A stretch of 64,000 nucleotides of DNA from an uncultured Methanoregula sp. (GCF_963662735.1 NZ_OY759744.1:186001-250000); one strand, 5' to 3'; counted from the stretch's first letter, positions 1 through 8,973 are shown. Numbers and translations are program-made. The notes: generated from the letters alone by a model not told the origin.

Positions 1-867
1 GGTCTTGTCGAACTCGAAGGCCCGGGTAACGGCATCGTTGCCGGCAACGGCTTCGTCAACATATACGACAAGATCGGGCTTCATCACCCGTTTGATCTTC
101 TCGAGCTGGCTCATCAGGTTGGCCTTGTTGTGGAACCTGCCGGCAGTATCAGCGAGGACGACATCGATCTTGTGGGAGTTTGCGTACTGCACGGTATCGA
201 AGAGTACTGCTGACGGGTCCGCTCCTTCCTGGTGCTGGATGACCTTGATCCCGATCCGCTCTGCATGGACGCTTATCTGCTCGATGGCACCGGCCCGGTA
301 CGTATCGCCGGCCCCGATCACGACAGTAAAGCCCTGCTTTTTCAGGAACGAGCCGATCTTTGCCACGGTCGTGGTCTTGCCGGTCCCATTGACACCGGTG
401 AAGAGGATTTTTACGGGTTTTGGGTGATTGCGGATATAGCCGGTGAGATCGAAACCGCTGCCAAGCACATCGAGGAGGGCCGTCTTGAGGGCGCTTACCA
501 CGAGATGATCCACGGATTCGCCGATCTTCCGGCGTTTTCCCACAAGCCCTTTCCGGACATGGGTGATGATGGCATCTGTTGCCGGCAGGGCAACATCGCT
601 CTCGAGGAGGGTCATCTCCAGTTCATCGAGGGCCACGGCCACATCTTTTTCCGAAACAACCAGTTCCCGGTCCTTGATGAGGATCTTAACCTTGTCAACA
701 AAAGAGGGGGCTGTCCCGGAAGATTGCTGCTCCTCCGGTACGACAGGGGTTTCCCCGGCCGGTGCACCCTGCAGCGCCGGGGCTTCCTGTTTTTCCTCTG
801 CTGCCTGGATACTCCCGCTCAGCCGGTTGCGTGCGGCCTGCAGTTTCTCGCGAAGACCCCCGAACAT
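1..867 (-). CDS. ftsY: Signal recognition particle receptor FtsY (3' end cut by window edge)
   Basis: This is the SRP receptor GTPase, which docks SRP-ribosome complexes at the membrane for co-translational insertion. The reading frame starts at the ATG at 865-867 and stays open to base 1, giving about 289 residues. It has a charged, Gln/Glu-rich N-terminal linker (about residues 1-55), a helical N domain, and the G domain with P-loop GVNGTGKTT near residue 158, then GDTYRAGA and the DTAGR motif near residue 240. The last 80-100 residues, with the TKxD guanine-specificity motif, lie outside the window. It follows pfdA by 16 bases on the same strand, the usual archaeal pairing. The family assignment is secure. 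Confidence 0.95.
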   Translation of the reverse strand, partial: MFGGLREKLQAARNRLSGSIQAAEEKQEAPALQGAPAGETPVVPEEQQSSGTAPSFVDKVKILIKDRELVVSEKDVAVALDELEMTLLESDVALPATDAIITHVRKGLVGKRRKIGESVDHLVVSALKTALLDVLGSGFDLTGYIRNHPKPVKILFTGVNGTGKTTTVAKIGSFLKKQGFTVVIGAGDTYRAGAIEQISVHAERIGIKVIQHQEGADPSAVLFDTVQYANSHKIDVVLADTAGRFHNKANLMSQLEKIKRVMKPDLVVYVDEAVAGNDAVTRAFEFDKT

Positions 868-883
868 AACGAGTGCGGCCCCG

Positions 884-1333
884 TTAATCCGCGTCCTGCT
901 CTGCCATCGTCTGCTGGTACCCGGACTCGATCCTCTTGTTGATCTCGTTCATCTGGGACCGGAGCCGGTCGAGCGTCTCGGCCACCTTTTTCTGGGAGGC
1001 TTCCATCTCGATAATCCGTTCTTTTAAGAACTCGACTGCATCCTTGTTGGGGCGCTCCACCACAACTTCGGCACCAATGGCCAGCAGGACTTTCTCGGGT
1101 TCGAGCACTTTTGCCCGGACACTTGCGCCGCCACCGATCTGGAGGAGAAGCGTGTTGTCCTCTGCGGTGAGCATGGCTTCGAGAGCCTCGATCGCTGCAT
1201 GCGCCTCCAGCCTCCCGTTCTCCAGCAGTTCCAGCTGGCTCATAAAAATCTCTGCCTGCTGACCATATTCTTTCAGGTAATGCTGGAGCGTCATCATTTC
1301 GCGCTGGTCCATTGGTTGCATGGTATTTTCCAT
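884..1333 (-). CDS. pfdA: Prefoldin alpha subunit
   Basis: This is the alpha subunit of the hexameric prefoldin chaperone, which captures unfolded proteins with its coiled-coil tentacles and hands them to the thermosome in the cytoplasm. The 149 residues show two long heptad-rich helices at the ends (around 10-55 and 95-140) around a beta-hairpin core with GGGASVRAKV near residue 67, the normal layout and length. The ATG at 1331-1333 is chosen because a GGAGGA ribosome binding site lies 6-7 bases upstream; an in-frame ATG four codons later is possible. ftsY follows. In related archaea rplX usually lies directly upstream, but here rplX is 7.6 kb away. Confidence 0.93.
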   Translation of the reverse strand: MENTMQPMDQREMMTLQHYLKEYGQQAEIFMSQLELLENGRLEAHAAIEALEAMLTAEDNTLLLQIGGGASVRAKVLEPEKVLLAIGAEVVVERPNKDAVEFLKERIIEMEASQKKVAETLDRLRSQMNEINKRIESGYQQTMAEQDAD

Positions 1334-1573
1334 AGTCCTCCTCCCTTAAAATGTCCCTGTTTACAGGTAGTTCTGACTCCTGATATGTATGTCTTCCATG
1401 AGCATAAATACATCATTGTGCCCGGAGAATGGCGCGGGGCGGGTAAAAATACCGGTTTTAAAGGGTTTTTCCTGTGATAGGGACTCGTTTTGGCATGCCT
1501 GTTCTCATCGTTTTATAACGGAACAACAACATACAAAGTCACGAATAGCCTGCGGATAACAGGGAGATGAACA

Positions 1574-3016
1574 GTGGACTTTAAAAACAAGGTATTGATC
1601 ATCGGTTATGGGGCAGTATCCAAGTGCATGCTCCCCATCCTGCTCCGGCACGTGAATGTACCCCTTGAAAATATTACGATCATCGATTTCAAGGATAAAT
1701 CGGCAGATCTCAAAGCATGGACAACACGGGGTCTCCGCTTCTTCAAAAAACGGATCACGCCCCGTAACATCCATGAGGTTCTTGCCGAATGTCTTTCCCC
1801 GGGCGGACTCCTCATCGATCTTGCCTGGAACATCGACTGCTGCGAGATTGTCCAGTGGTGCCATGAGAACAATGTCCTGTACGTCAACACGTCGGTCGAG
1901 GCCTGGGACCCCGATGCCGAGAAGTTCACGGCAACTCCCTATGAAAAGACCCTGTACTTCCGGCAGATGAAACTCATGGAGCTGACCCGGGACTGGAAGG
2001 ACGCCACTACCTGCGTAGTCGACCACGGTGCCAATCCCGGTCTCATCTCCCATTTTGCCAAGCACGGCCTCGTGGATATAGCAGAACGGATGATTGCCGA
2101 CGGGATTGCAAAAGACCCGGAACTGATAAAAGCCCTGATCCAGAAGCAGGATTTTGCACGGCTTGCCATGGAGACCGGCATAAAAGTCATCCATTGCTCC
2201 GAGCACGACACCCAGATCTCGAGTTCCCCGAAATTGATGGACGAGTTCGTGGGCACCTGGTGCATTGAGGGATTGCGGGAAGAAGGGACCGCTCCCGCCG
2301 AGATCGGCTGGGGTACCCACGAGAAGACACTTCCCCCCCTTGCCATCGTCCCGTCTGTCGGGCCCAAGAATGGCATCCTGCTTCCCCGGATGGGAATCAA
2401 CACATGGGTCCGTTCCTGGATTCCCAACCAGGAGATCATCGGCATGGTCATCCGTCACGGAGAGGCATTCGGGATCTCCGATCGCTGGACGGTCTGGAAA
2501 GACGGGAAGGCGATCTACCGCCCGACCGTCCATTACGCGTACATGCCCTGCGATGCCACCATCGCATCGCTCCATGAGCTGCGCGCACGCAATTACGATC
2601 TCCAGCCAAAACTGCGGATCATGAGTGACCGCGAGATAGTCTCCGGGTCAGATACCCTCGGGGCGCTCCTGATGGGCCACCCCTACAAATCTTGGTGGAC
2701 GGGGAGCATCCTTTCCATTGACGAGGCCAAGAAACTCGCACCCGGGCAGAACGCAACCACCATCCAGGTTGCCCTCGGGGTAGTCAGTGCCGTGATGTGG
2801 ATGATCGAGCACCCGCGGCAGGGCTTCTGCCTTCCTGACGACCTGCCGCACGAGTTCGTCCTTGAGATCGCAAAACCCTACCTCGGCGAGTTCTGGTCGG
2901 GGCCTTCGGACTGGACCCCCTTGAAAAACCGCGTGGTGTACATAAAAGAGAACCCGGAGAACAATTATGACCGGGAAGATATCTGGCAATTCAAAAACTT
3001 CTTATTCGTGCAATAA
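1574..3016 (+). CDS. hss: Homospermidine synthase (saccharopine dehydrogenase-like fold)
   Basis: This is predicted to make sym-homospermidine from putrescine with NAD as redox carrier, in the cytoplasm. The 480-residue protein has an N-terminal Rossmann segment (VLIIGYGAVSKCMLPIL, residues about 7-23), followed by motifs typical of the bacterial homospermidine synthase family: the NTSVEAWDP stretch near residue 105, VDHGANPGLISHF near 147 and WGTHE near 244. The start is a GTG at 1574, since the nearby ATG at 1567 is out of frame. A type III decarboxylase that could supply putrescine follows after 12 bases, so the pair probably forms a polyamine operon. A related carboxy(nor)spermidine or saccharopine dehydrogenase activity is the alternative. 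Confidence 0.85.
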   Translation: MDFKNKVLIIGYGAVSKCMLPILLRHVNVPLENITIIDFKDKSADLKAWTTRGLRFFKKRITPRNIHEVLAECLSPGGLLIDLAWNIDCCEIVQWCHENNVLYVNTSVEAWDPDAEKFTATPYEKTLYFRQMKLMELTRDWKDATTCVVDHGANPGLISHFAKHGLVDIAERMIADGIAKDPELIKALIQKQDFARLAMETGIKVIHCSEHDTQISSSPKLMDEFVGTWCIEGLREEGTAPAEIGWGTHEKTLPPLAIVPSVGPKNGILLPRMGINTWVRSWIPNQEIIGMVIRHGEAFGISDRWTVWKDGKAIYRPTVHYAYMPCDATIASLHELRARNYDLQPKLRIMSDREIVSGSDTLGALLMGHPYKSWWTGSILSIDEAKKLAPGQNATTIQVALGVVSAVMWMIEHPRQGFCLPDDLPHEFVLEIAKPYLGEFWSGPSDWTPLKNRVVYIKENPENNYDREDIWQFKNFLFVQ

Positions 3017-3028
3017 ATCAATCATATA

Positions 3029-4249
3029 ATGACAAAAGTAGCGGTTGACAACAAGAAGAGGCGGAAGAAGAAAGGGACTGAAGAGACCACGCCGGTCCAC
3101 CATATCGGGAACATCAGCAAAAAACACCTGCTGGCCCTTGCAGCAGAGCATGGTACCCCTATTTTTGTAATCGATCATGAGAAACTCCGGGAAAATTACC
3201 GGGAATTCAGGCAGCATATGCCCGATGTCCAGGTCTATTTTGCGGTCAAGGCCAATTCCAACCCCGAGATTGTAAAAACCCTGTACGATATTGGGTGCAG
3301 CTTCGATGTCGCATCAATGCCGGAGTTCATGATCGTATACGAGAACATCAAGAACATGCCAAAGAAAGAGCAGCAGGCATACATCTGGGACAAGATCATC
3401 TACGCCAATACCATCAAGCCGATAGAGACGCTTGAGGCGCTCGACAAGTACAAACCCCTTGTCACGTTTGACAACCACCACGAGATCCTGAAAATCCGTG
3501 ACCATGCCCCGCATGCAGGTCTTGTCCTGCGGCTGCAGGTGCCGAATACCGGCTCCATGGTAGAACTCTCCTCGAAATTCGGTGCCCATCCCGGCGAGGC
3601 CGTGGACCTGATCATAGAAGCCTTTGACAATGGGCTTGTTGTCGAAGGACTCAGTTTCCATGTCGGTAGCCAGTGCACGAACTTCGAGAATTACATCCAG
3701 GCCCTGCAGATCTCGGCAAATATCATCAAGGAGGTTGAGACCCGTACCGGGCGGAAGATCCGCATACTCGATATCGGTGGCGGTTTCCCGGTAAAGTACC
3801 ATCCCGGCATCCGCTCTATCCGGACACTTGCCAAGAAACTCAATGCCGAGATCAAGCGCCTCTTCCCAAAAGACATGCAGATCCTTGCCGAGCCGGGACG
3901 GTTCCTTGTGGCAAACACCTGCACGCTCGTGGCAAAGGTCGTGGGAAAAGCTGTCCGCGATGGCAAGCCCTGCTACTACATCAACGACGGGGTGTACCAC
4001 ACGTATTCAGGACAGGTCTTCGACCATGTCAATTACCCGGTCCTGCCATTCAAGAGAGGCGAGACGCAGATTTCAGCGGTCTTCGGGCCCACCTGCGATG
4101 CCTTTGACACGATCACGCTCTCCGCCGAGTTACCGGACCTCGATATCGGCGACCTTGTCTATTCTGAAAATATCGGGGCATACTCCCATGCCTCGTCCAC
4201 GTACTTCAACGGGTTCCCTCCCGCAAAAGTTGTGCATATCAACAAGTAA
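3029..4249 (+). CDS. PLP-dependent ornithine/diaminopimelate-type decarboxylase (alanine racemase fold)
   Basis: This fold-type III PLP decarboxylase is probably an ornithine (or lysine) decarboxylase that makes putrescine for the preceding homospermidine synthase. Visible motifs are the PLP-lysine segment YFAVKANSNPE near residue 73, the HVGSQC substrate-side motif near 211, the glycine-rich phosphate loop DIGGGFP near 249, EPGRF near 288 and GPTCDAFD near 348. The last is the eukaryotic ODC-type signature carrying the catalytic cysteine; meso-DAP decarboxylases normally have GPxCES instead. About 30 lysine-rich residues precede the barrel. The 406-residue length is normal. Ornithine versus lysine preference cannot be settled from sequence alone. 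Confidence 0.87.
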   Translation: MTKVAVDNKKRRKKKGTEETTPVHHIGNISKKHLLALAAEHGTPIFVIDHEKLRENYREFRQHMPDVQVYFAVKANSNPEIVKTLYDIGCSFDVASMPEFMIVYENIKNMPKKEQQAYIWDKIIYANTIKPIETLEALDKYKPLVTFDNHHEILKIRDHAPHAGLVLRLQVPNTGSMVELSSKFGAHPGEAVDLIIEAFDNGLVVEGLSFHVGSQCTNFENYIQALQISANIIKEVETRTGRKIRILDIGGGFPVKYHPGIRSIRTLAKKLNAEIKRLFPKDMQILAEPGRFLVANTCTLVAKVVGKAVRDGKPCYYINDGVYHTYSGQVFDHVNYPVLPFKRGETQISAVFGPTCDAFDTITLSAELPDLDIGDLVYSENIGAYSHASSTYFNGFPPAKVVHINK

Positions 4250-4250
4250 C

Positions 4251-4258
4251 TTTTTTTT
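4251..4258 (+). terminator. T-run terminator after the polyamine operon
   Basis: Eight consecutive T residues begin two bases after the decarboxylase stop codon, in the short gap before a convergent gene. Archaeal RNA polymerase commonly stops at such oligo-T tracts. No hairpin precedes it. Confidence 0.5.
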
Positions 4259-4319
4259 CAGGCTGCGTGCGGTGCTCCCAAAGGAAGATCTCCAGCCGGC
4301 AGGTTTCATTGGGCGATTT

Positions 4320-4715
4320 TTACGGTATATTGGACCGGCATGCCGGGCAGTTCAGGGCATAATCCCGTATCCCCTCGTTCCAGGGAGTGAACCCTATGCA
4401 GACGGCCGGTTTGGTATCGTGGATCCGGCAGTAGACCTTCCCGTCATCGGCCCGGTAATAGAACGGGCAGTGAGTAAGCGTTCTGCCATCGGGATCGACC
4501 CAGTAATCGATACGGGTCACCCGGGAGAGATCGGCAAGGTCAAGATTCCTGCCGGTTTGCTGCCGGCCTCCCGCAAGCCGGATCCCGACATGCCGGAGGA
4601 TATCCTGGCGATCATTCTGGATCCACGGGATGAGATCCTCAGGGATCCCTTTCTGGCCCCAGCCCCATTTCTCGCAGCACCGGCCGCACTGCAGGCAATC
4701 CTGGACAAATATCAT
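4320..4715 (-). CDS. YkgJ-type cysteine-cluster (putative zinc/iron-chelating) protein
   Basis: This is a small cytoplasmic protein of the YkgJ/CxxCxxCC family, whose biochemical role is not established. The 131 residues carry the N-terminal cluster CLQCGRCC near residue 7, a central HCPFY near 82, CRIHDTKPAVC near 95 and a C-terminal NCPACR, giving about nine cysteines placed as in the family. It is convergent with the polyamine operon and lies 135 bases downstream of the sensor kinase gene on the same strand, but nothing shows they are linked. The start ATG at 4713-4715 sits directly before the first cysteine motif. Confidence 0.75.
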   Translation of the reverse strand: MIFVQDCLQCGRCCEKWGWGQKGIPEDLIPWIQNDRQDILRHVGIRLAGGRQQTGRNLDLADLSRVTRIDYWVDPDGRTLTHCPFYYRADDGKVYCRIHDTKPAVCIGFTPWNEGIRDYALNCPACRSNIP

Positions 4716-4850
4716 GGCACTCCCCCGGATTCTCTCAGGTTTATTGGGCAGACGAATGTATAGCCGTTTTTCCCGTTTGCCTGGACATCATCATTCCTTA
4801 TTCGTCGGGAGTTCCCATGCAGATAATGACCTAGCGGTAGGGAACGCCGG

Positions 4851-6554
4851 TCAGAGAGATCTCCAGCCTGAGGCCGGCACGAGGATCTCGAACCGGGCAC
4901 CTTTGCCCCAGGTGCCGATCTCGATAAGCCGGATACCGGTCACCGACAGGATATCGCGGGAAAGAGCCAGGCCAAGACCGGTATTCTTTCCGCTCCCGTA
5001 CCGGAAGATCCGCTCCTTGTCCTGATCCGGAATGCCGACGCCATCATCTTCGATTGCTATGAGAAGATCCCGGCTCTGCAGCATCCCGGTCGAAATCATA
5101 ATCTTAGTGAGATGTTCCCCGTGACGAACGGCATTCTCAAGGATATTATAGATAACCTTGACTACCATCGGATCAGCATAGATCTCGACCTCGGAAAACG
5201 TTGCCGTGATTATTATGTTATGGGGAGCGAGATCGCTCTTTGCCCGTTCGACAATCGCTCCAAGAGGCAGCCAGAGCGGGTTGTGAAGGCCGATGTCCTG
5301 GTACTCGCGGGTGAACTGAAGCTGGAAACCGATTTTTTTCACAATTTCCATGCACGAGCTGATGTATTCGTCTTCATCCGGCCCGGCGTTTTTCTCCTGC
5401 AGGAGGAGGAGGTACCCGTCGAGGCCGGTGATGAGATTGCTGATATCATGCCGGGTGAGCTGCGTCAAGAGGGAGATCTTCTCGTTTGCCACGGCAAGAG
5501 CATTCTCGGATGCTTTCCTGCTGGTGACGTCCCGGATGATGAGGATGAAACCCGCATTTTCTCCTCCCGGATCTTTTACCATAGAGCCGGAAATACTGAG
5601 GGTTTTATTGAGGACGGGATCGATGATAACTTCAAAATCAAGGACCCGACCCTGGTCCAGGATTGACTGCCGGAGAGAGCTATACGAGGGTTCGGGCAGG
5701 TATTTTTCAACCGGACTTCCGGAGAACTCTTTTTCCGGGGTCCCGAGAATATGGGCAGCGGAGGCATTTCCCGTGATGATCCTGCCGTTCAGGTCGGCGA
5801 GGATCAGGCCGTCCGGCATCATCCGGATGAGGTCGGGAACTGCGGTCTCCGGGCTGAGCGTAAATAGCCCGTACCGGATGATGGCGTATACGATGATTAA
5901 GGAAAAGATCACGATCCCGATGAACACGACATTGGGGATATGCAATCCGTACAACGGGAAAAGTACACCCGACAGGCCGCCAAAAAAGACCATGATGGCA
6001 ACGGCAGCAGTAAGCAGCCGGTTCTGCCTGCGGATCTTCCCCGGGGAAGACTTCCGCCAGGCCATGAAGCAGAAGAGGATGGCACTTGCCATAAGGAAAA
6101 TAAGATAGAGGGATTCGGCGAGAAATACGAGGCTCCCCGGGGTGGGCAGGTAGACAAAAGCAGTCTCGCTACCGGACCCGATGATAAAAATTGCATCCGT
6201 GAATATTCCGAGAAGGGAGAAAATTGCCGCCGGGGCATAAAGGAAAAGGGTGAGCTCCCGGACCTTTTCCGGTTTTGAGAGCGGATGGCGGGTGAACGTG
6301 AGCACGAAATGGAACATGAGGGCTATGGCAAACGGCCAGAGGGAGCTGGCTTTGAGCCAGAAGGTGAGACCTTCATACGAACCGGGATACCATATGAAAA
6401 ATTCCCCGATGGCCCAGTAGGTTGCCGCAAGCATGGTAGCGAAGAAGAGGCGGTTGACATCGGATTTGGGATTTTTAGTATAGGCAAAAACCCCGAGCCC
6501 GAACGTGATGAAGGCGGATACAAGGCAGGAGATGATGAGAAGAGTGATGATCAT
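4851..6554 (-). CDS. Membrane sensor histidine kinase: 7TM - PAS - HisKA - HATPase
   Basis: This two-component-type sensor probably reads an extracellular or membrane signal. The 567 residues divide into about seven hydrophobic helices (residues 1-225), matching the archaeal 7TM histidine-kinase N-terminal domain, a PAS domain (about 235-350, LADLNGRIITGNASAAHILG), a dimerisation segment with the phospho-acceptor in LTRHDISNLITGLDGY near 370, and an ATPase domain with N-box NILENAVRHG, G1 DDGVGIPD and G2 GSGKNTGLGLALS. All catalytic motifs look intact. No response regulator is adjacent; the nearest one in the window is at 31904-32695. The ligand cannot be inferred. Confidence 0.88.
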   Translation of the reverse strand: MIITLLIISCLVSAFITFGLGVFAYTKNPKSDVNRLFFATMLAATYWAIGEFFIWYPGSYEGLTFWLKASSLWPFAIALMFHFVLTFTRHPLSKPEKVRELTLFLYAPAAIFSLLGIFTDAIFIIGSGSETAFVYLPTPGSLVFLAESLYLIFLMASAILFCFMAWRKSSPGKIRRQNRLLTAAVAIMVFFGGLSGVLFPLYGLHIPNVVFIGIVIFSLIIVYAIIRYGLFTLSPETAVPDLIRMMPDGLILADLNGRIITGNASAAHILGTPEKEFSGSPVEKYLPEPSYSSLRQSILDQGRVLDFEVIIDPVLNKTLSISGSMVKDPGGENAGFILIIRDVTSRKASENALAVANEKISLLTQLTRHDISNLITGLDGYLLLLQEKNAGPDEDEYISSCMEIVKKIGFQLQFTREYQDIGLHNPLWLPLGAIVERAKSDLAPHNIIITATFSEVEIYADPMVVKVIYNILENAVRHGEHLTKIMISTGMLQSRDLLIAIEDDGVGIPDQDKERIFRYGSGKNTGLGLALSRDILSVTGIRLIEIGTWGKGARFEILVPASGWRSL

Positions 6555-6898
6555 GGTATGCGGGCCTGCCAGTATTTCCGGATTCTGCCGGTTCCGGCAC
6601 CAGCCGGTCGGGAGATATAAGGGTGTTTCCCATCTGGGGATTTAATTGAGCTTTGTTACAAGACGTAAAAACCCTTGTTATTTTTACCGGAGGAACGTAT
6701 GGCAGTAACCCAGCCAGTTCATCCGGGATAACGGTTCTTTCCGGAAGCTGCGGGTACGCATCCCGGATTCAATAGATGAGAACATCCTATTCGTTTTTCA
6801 CACAAACCGGGTTGTTGCATGACATCGGGACTTCACAGATTTAAATTCCGAAAAAGAAAATGATAGATTAGAAGATCCACGATTACGGAGGATTTGTT
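6555..6898. other. Divergent intergenic region, kinase / DJ-1 gene
   Basis: No convincing open reading frame lies in these 344 bases. They hold the upstream regions of the minus-strand kinase and the plus-strand DJ-1 family gene. An A/T-rich TTTAAATT at about 6840 could be the TATA box of the latter. A strong ribosome binding site GGAGGA lies at 6887-6892. Confidence 0.4.
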
Positions 6899-7540
6899 AT
6901 TCCCGTCATTTATCTCTATATTCTTGATACCCTGGCGGACTGGGAACCAGCCCATGTCCTTGCCGAGCTCCATTCAGGCCGGTACCTGAAAAAACGGGGC
7001 CTGCACTATACGGTTACCCTGTGCGGCAGAACGCTGGATCCGATCACGACCATGGGCGGGCTTCACATGGTACCCGGGATTCTGGTGGATGATATTCATC
7101 CCAAAGCCGGAGACCTGCTTCTCCTGCCGGGGGCTGACACCTGGTTCGAGCCGGCCCAGAAACCGGTCATCCGGACCGTGGAAAAACTGCTTGACAACGG
7201 GATGGTCGTTGCTGCCATCTGCGGGGCTACGCTTGCACTTGCAGAGGCCGGCCTGCTTGATCACCGACGCCATACAAGCAATGATCTTGCAGCCCTCCGG
7301 CAGTTCTGCCCGGCATACCGAGGCGAAGCGTATTACATCAACGAGCCGGCAGTCACGGATGGCAACCTGATAACAGCAAGCGGACTTGCTCCGGTGGATT
7401 TTGCATACCATGTTTTCCGGAAGACGGGCGCGATGAACGAAGCAACGCTGGAAGCATGGTACCGGCTCTTCACCACCCGGAAACCGGAATATTTCTATTC
7501 CCTGATGCAGTCGCTTCCTGATAATAGCGGGTCTCCCTGA
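6899..7540 (+). CDS. DJ-1/PfpI family protein (glutamine amidotransferase-like), apparent ATT start
   Basis: This is a class I glutamine amidotransferase-like fold of the DJ-1/PfpI family, of unknown substrate. The frame encodes IPVIYLYILDTLADWEPAH near its start, LLPGADTW near residue 79, and the nucleophile elbow AAICGATLAL near 105 with the usual cysteine. The first ATG in frame (7052) would delete the first beta strands, about 50 residues, so translation must start earlier. The frame opens at 6872 and has no ATG, GTG or TTG before 7052. GGAGGA at 6887-6892 lies six bases before an ATT at 6899, which I take as the start. A sequencing error or an upstream GTT are the alternatives. Confidence 0.75.
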   Translation: MPVIYLYILDTLADWEPAHVLAELHSGRYLKKRGLHYTVTLCGRTLDPITTMGGLHMVPGILVDDIHPKAGDLLLLPGADTWFEPAQKPVIRTVEKLLDNGMVVAAICGATLALAEAGLLDHRRHTSNDLAALRQFCPAYRGEAYYINEPAVTDGNLITASGLAPVDFAYHVFRKTGAMNEATLEAWYRLFTTRKPEYFYSLMQSLPDNSGSP

Positions 7541-7567
7541 CAGACCTCCCGGTCTTTGCCCGGTAAG

Positions 7568-7577
7568 TTTTATATTT
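7568..7577 (+). promoter_or_regulatory. TATA box for the small EF-like gene
   Basis: TTTATATTTC lies about 40-50 bases upstream of the next ATG, in a short gap after the DJ-1 family stop. It matches the archaeal box A pattern. The following GGGAGGG near 7602 is the likely ribosome binding site. Confidence 0.45.
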
Positions 7578-7616
7578 CTGACAGGATAGTAGTCTTGTAT
7601 TGGGAGGGAGAAGACC

Positions 7617-7865
7617 ATGGAGACCATGATTGGACGGGTAACCCACTATTACCCAAAGGTTAGTGTCGCCGCAATCATCCTCGACGAACACCTGGCAAAA
7701 GGAGAGAAGATCCACATTCACGGGCCGCACGAGGACGTGTACCAGACCGTGACATCGATGGAGCTCGATCACGTTCCCATCCGGGAAGCAGACCCGGGGC
7801 TGGATGTCGGCATCAGGGTAGTTCAACGGGTGCACGAAGGCGATGTGGTGTTCAGGGAGATCTGA
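7617..7865 (+). CDS. Small translation elongation factor-like protein (EF-Tu domain 2-like barrel)
   Basis: This 82-residue protein resembles the short stand-alone EF-Tu domain 2-like barrels found in methanogens. It begins METMIGRVTHYYPKVSVAAI and carries the EF-type patterns KGEKIHIHGPHEDVYQTVTS and GLDVGIRVVQRVHEGD, but it has no GTPase domain. Its cellular role is not established; a link with U32-type peptidases or RNA modification is only a guess. A TATA box and a strong GGGAGGG ribosome binding site precede it, so it is probably transcribed alone. An internal ATG at residue 4 is an alternative start. Confidence 0.7.
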   Translation: METMIGRVTHYYPKVSVAAIILDEHLAKGEKIHIHGPHEDVYQTVTSMELDHVPIREADPGLDVGIRVVQRVHEGDVVFREI

Positions 7866-7967
7866 AACACAGAACATTTCTTTTTGCTAATTTTTAACCG
7901 GTTCCTTTTCTTATAGCTGCACCGCTGGGCTATCGGAAATGGGGCTACCCCCCTACCCCCCCTGCTT

Positions 7968-8002
7968 AAAAAAACAGGGTGGGGGGTGACCCCCCCACCC
8001 TG
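7968..8002 (-). terminator. Perfect GC-rich hairpin followed by T-run (minus strand)
   Basis: Positions 7975-7986 (CAGGGTGGGGGG) pair perfectly with 7991-8002 across a four-base loop. Read on the minus strand, the stem is followed by seven T residues (7974-7968), an intrinsic-terminator layout about 130 bases downstream of the membrane protein gene that ends at 8132. Similar G/C-run structures occur near 58724, 60230 and 62210. Confidence 0.6.
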
Positions 8003-8131
8003 ATCCAAGCGACTGGGGAGCAGACTCCTGTTGTTGTATCCGGACGAGGGGGCCGGGAGAGTAATTTACGACGATGAAACCGAGCCAGTAGAATAGGGTG
8101 GGGGCTAAGGGAAGGGGGGTCTACCCCCCGG

Positions 8132-8902
8132 TCATTCCACCACAACCTTTGTCTTTGCATCGAACGGGTTCGTCCGCATAGCAAGGCTGAACAGGTACGG
8201 GTACGTCCGCTGCAGGTACTCCATGTACTTCAGCCACTCGGGCACCAGCCGCGAATACACCCGCTCCATGTCGCCTTTGAGATGGGCAATATCCGAAGGG
8301 GGGAGCCCGGCAAAATCCTCCCGCGCTTTCAGTTCCTCAGCAAGATGGGTAACCGCAAGGATCAAATCCGTAAAGGACTCGTGTTCGAAGACCATCGGGT
8401 TCTCAACTATCCTGAGCAGGAACTCCTCGTTACCGATGAGAAACTCCCGCAGGGCCTCAAGATCAACCCGGGCAGGATCAAGCTTTCCCTCCCGGCCTGC
8501 AATAAACGCGTGGGCTGCACGGAACCTTGCTGTATCCCAGCCTGCACTGCCGGCAACCAGGGCCTGAAGGGGGCCGGGCACCGGGTCTGCCTGTATGAAC
8601 CGGGCGAGCAGCGGGGTCCCGACCCGGGAGAAGAAGATCCCAATCACCATGTTGAGTTTTTCCATTCGCTGCTGCCGCTCCCGGGATTCCAGCATCGCGT
8701 CAATTATGAGGGTCACGCAGAGGACTTCCACGGGTACAAAGACCAGGTCCCCAAGGAAATACATGAAAAGGTGTGTGGAATCATGATAGATTTCAAAATG
8801 GAGCGTCATCAGGAGCATGGTCACAATAATGAGAATGATACCGACGAACACTTTCCAGCGGGTGTCTTCCTTCATATTGATGTATCCAGCAGGATAGGCC
8901 AT
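8132..8902 (-). CDS. Membrane protein of unknown function with two N-terminal helices
   Basis: I do not recognise a named family. The 256 residues begin with a short polar stretch, then two hydrophobic helices (about residues 17-36 and 45-65), followed by a long, mostly helical soluble domain with many charged residues. The short luminal loop and an ESRERQQRMEKL coiled stretch right after the second helix suggest a membrane-tethered cytoplasmic protein. It lies between the terminator hairpin and the rplX end of the ribosomal cluster. Codon use looks like that of its neighbours, so it is probably a genuine gene. Confidence 0.7.
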   Translation of the reverse strand: MAYPAGYINMKEDTRWKVFVGIILIIVTMLLMTLHFEIYHDSTHLFMYFLGDLVFVPVEVLCVTLIIDAMLESRERQQRMEKLNMVIGIFFSRVGTPLLARFIQADPVPGPLQALVAGSAGWDTARFRAAHAFIAGREGKLDPARVDLEALREFLIGNEEFLLRIVENPMVFEHESFTDLILAVTHLAEELKAREDFAGLPPSDIAHLKGDMERVYSRLVPEWLKYMEYLQRTYPYLFSLAMRTNPFDAKTKVVVE

Positions 8903-8973
8903 AAAAAAGCCGGTCGGGGACCAGTGATAACAACAAAGAAATGACGAAAAGAGATTAAAAGAAAAATAAAAGA

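Noticed and set aside
232..942. Plus-strand frames of 108-236 codons over the first 1.3 kb
   Set aside because: They are antisense to ftsY and pfdA, whose motifs are unmistakable; the plus-strand translations have no family features.
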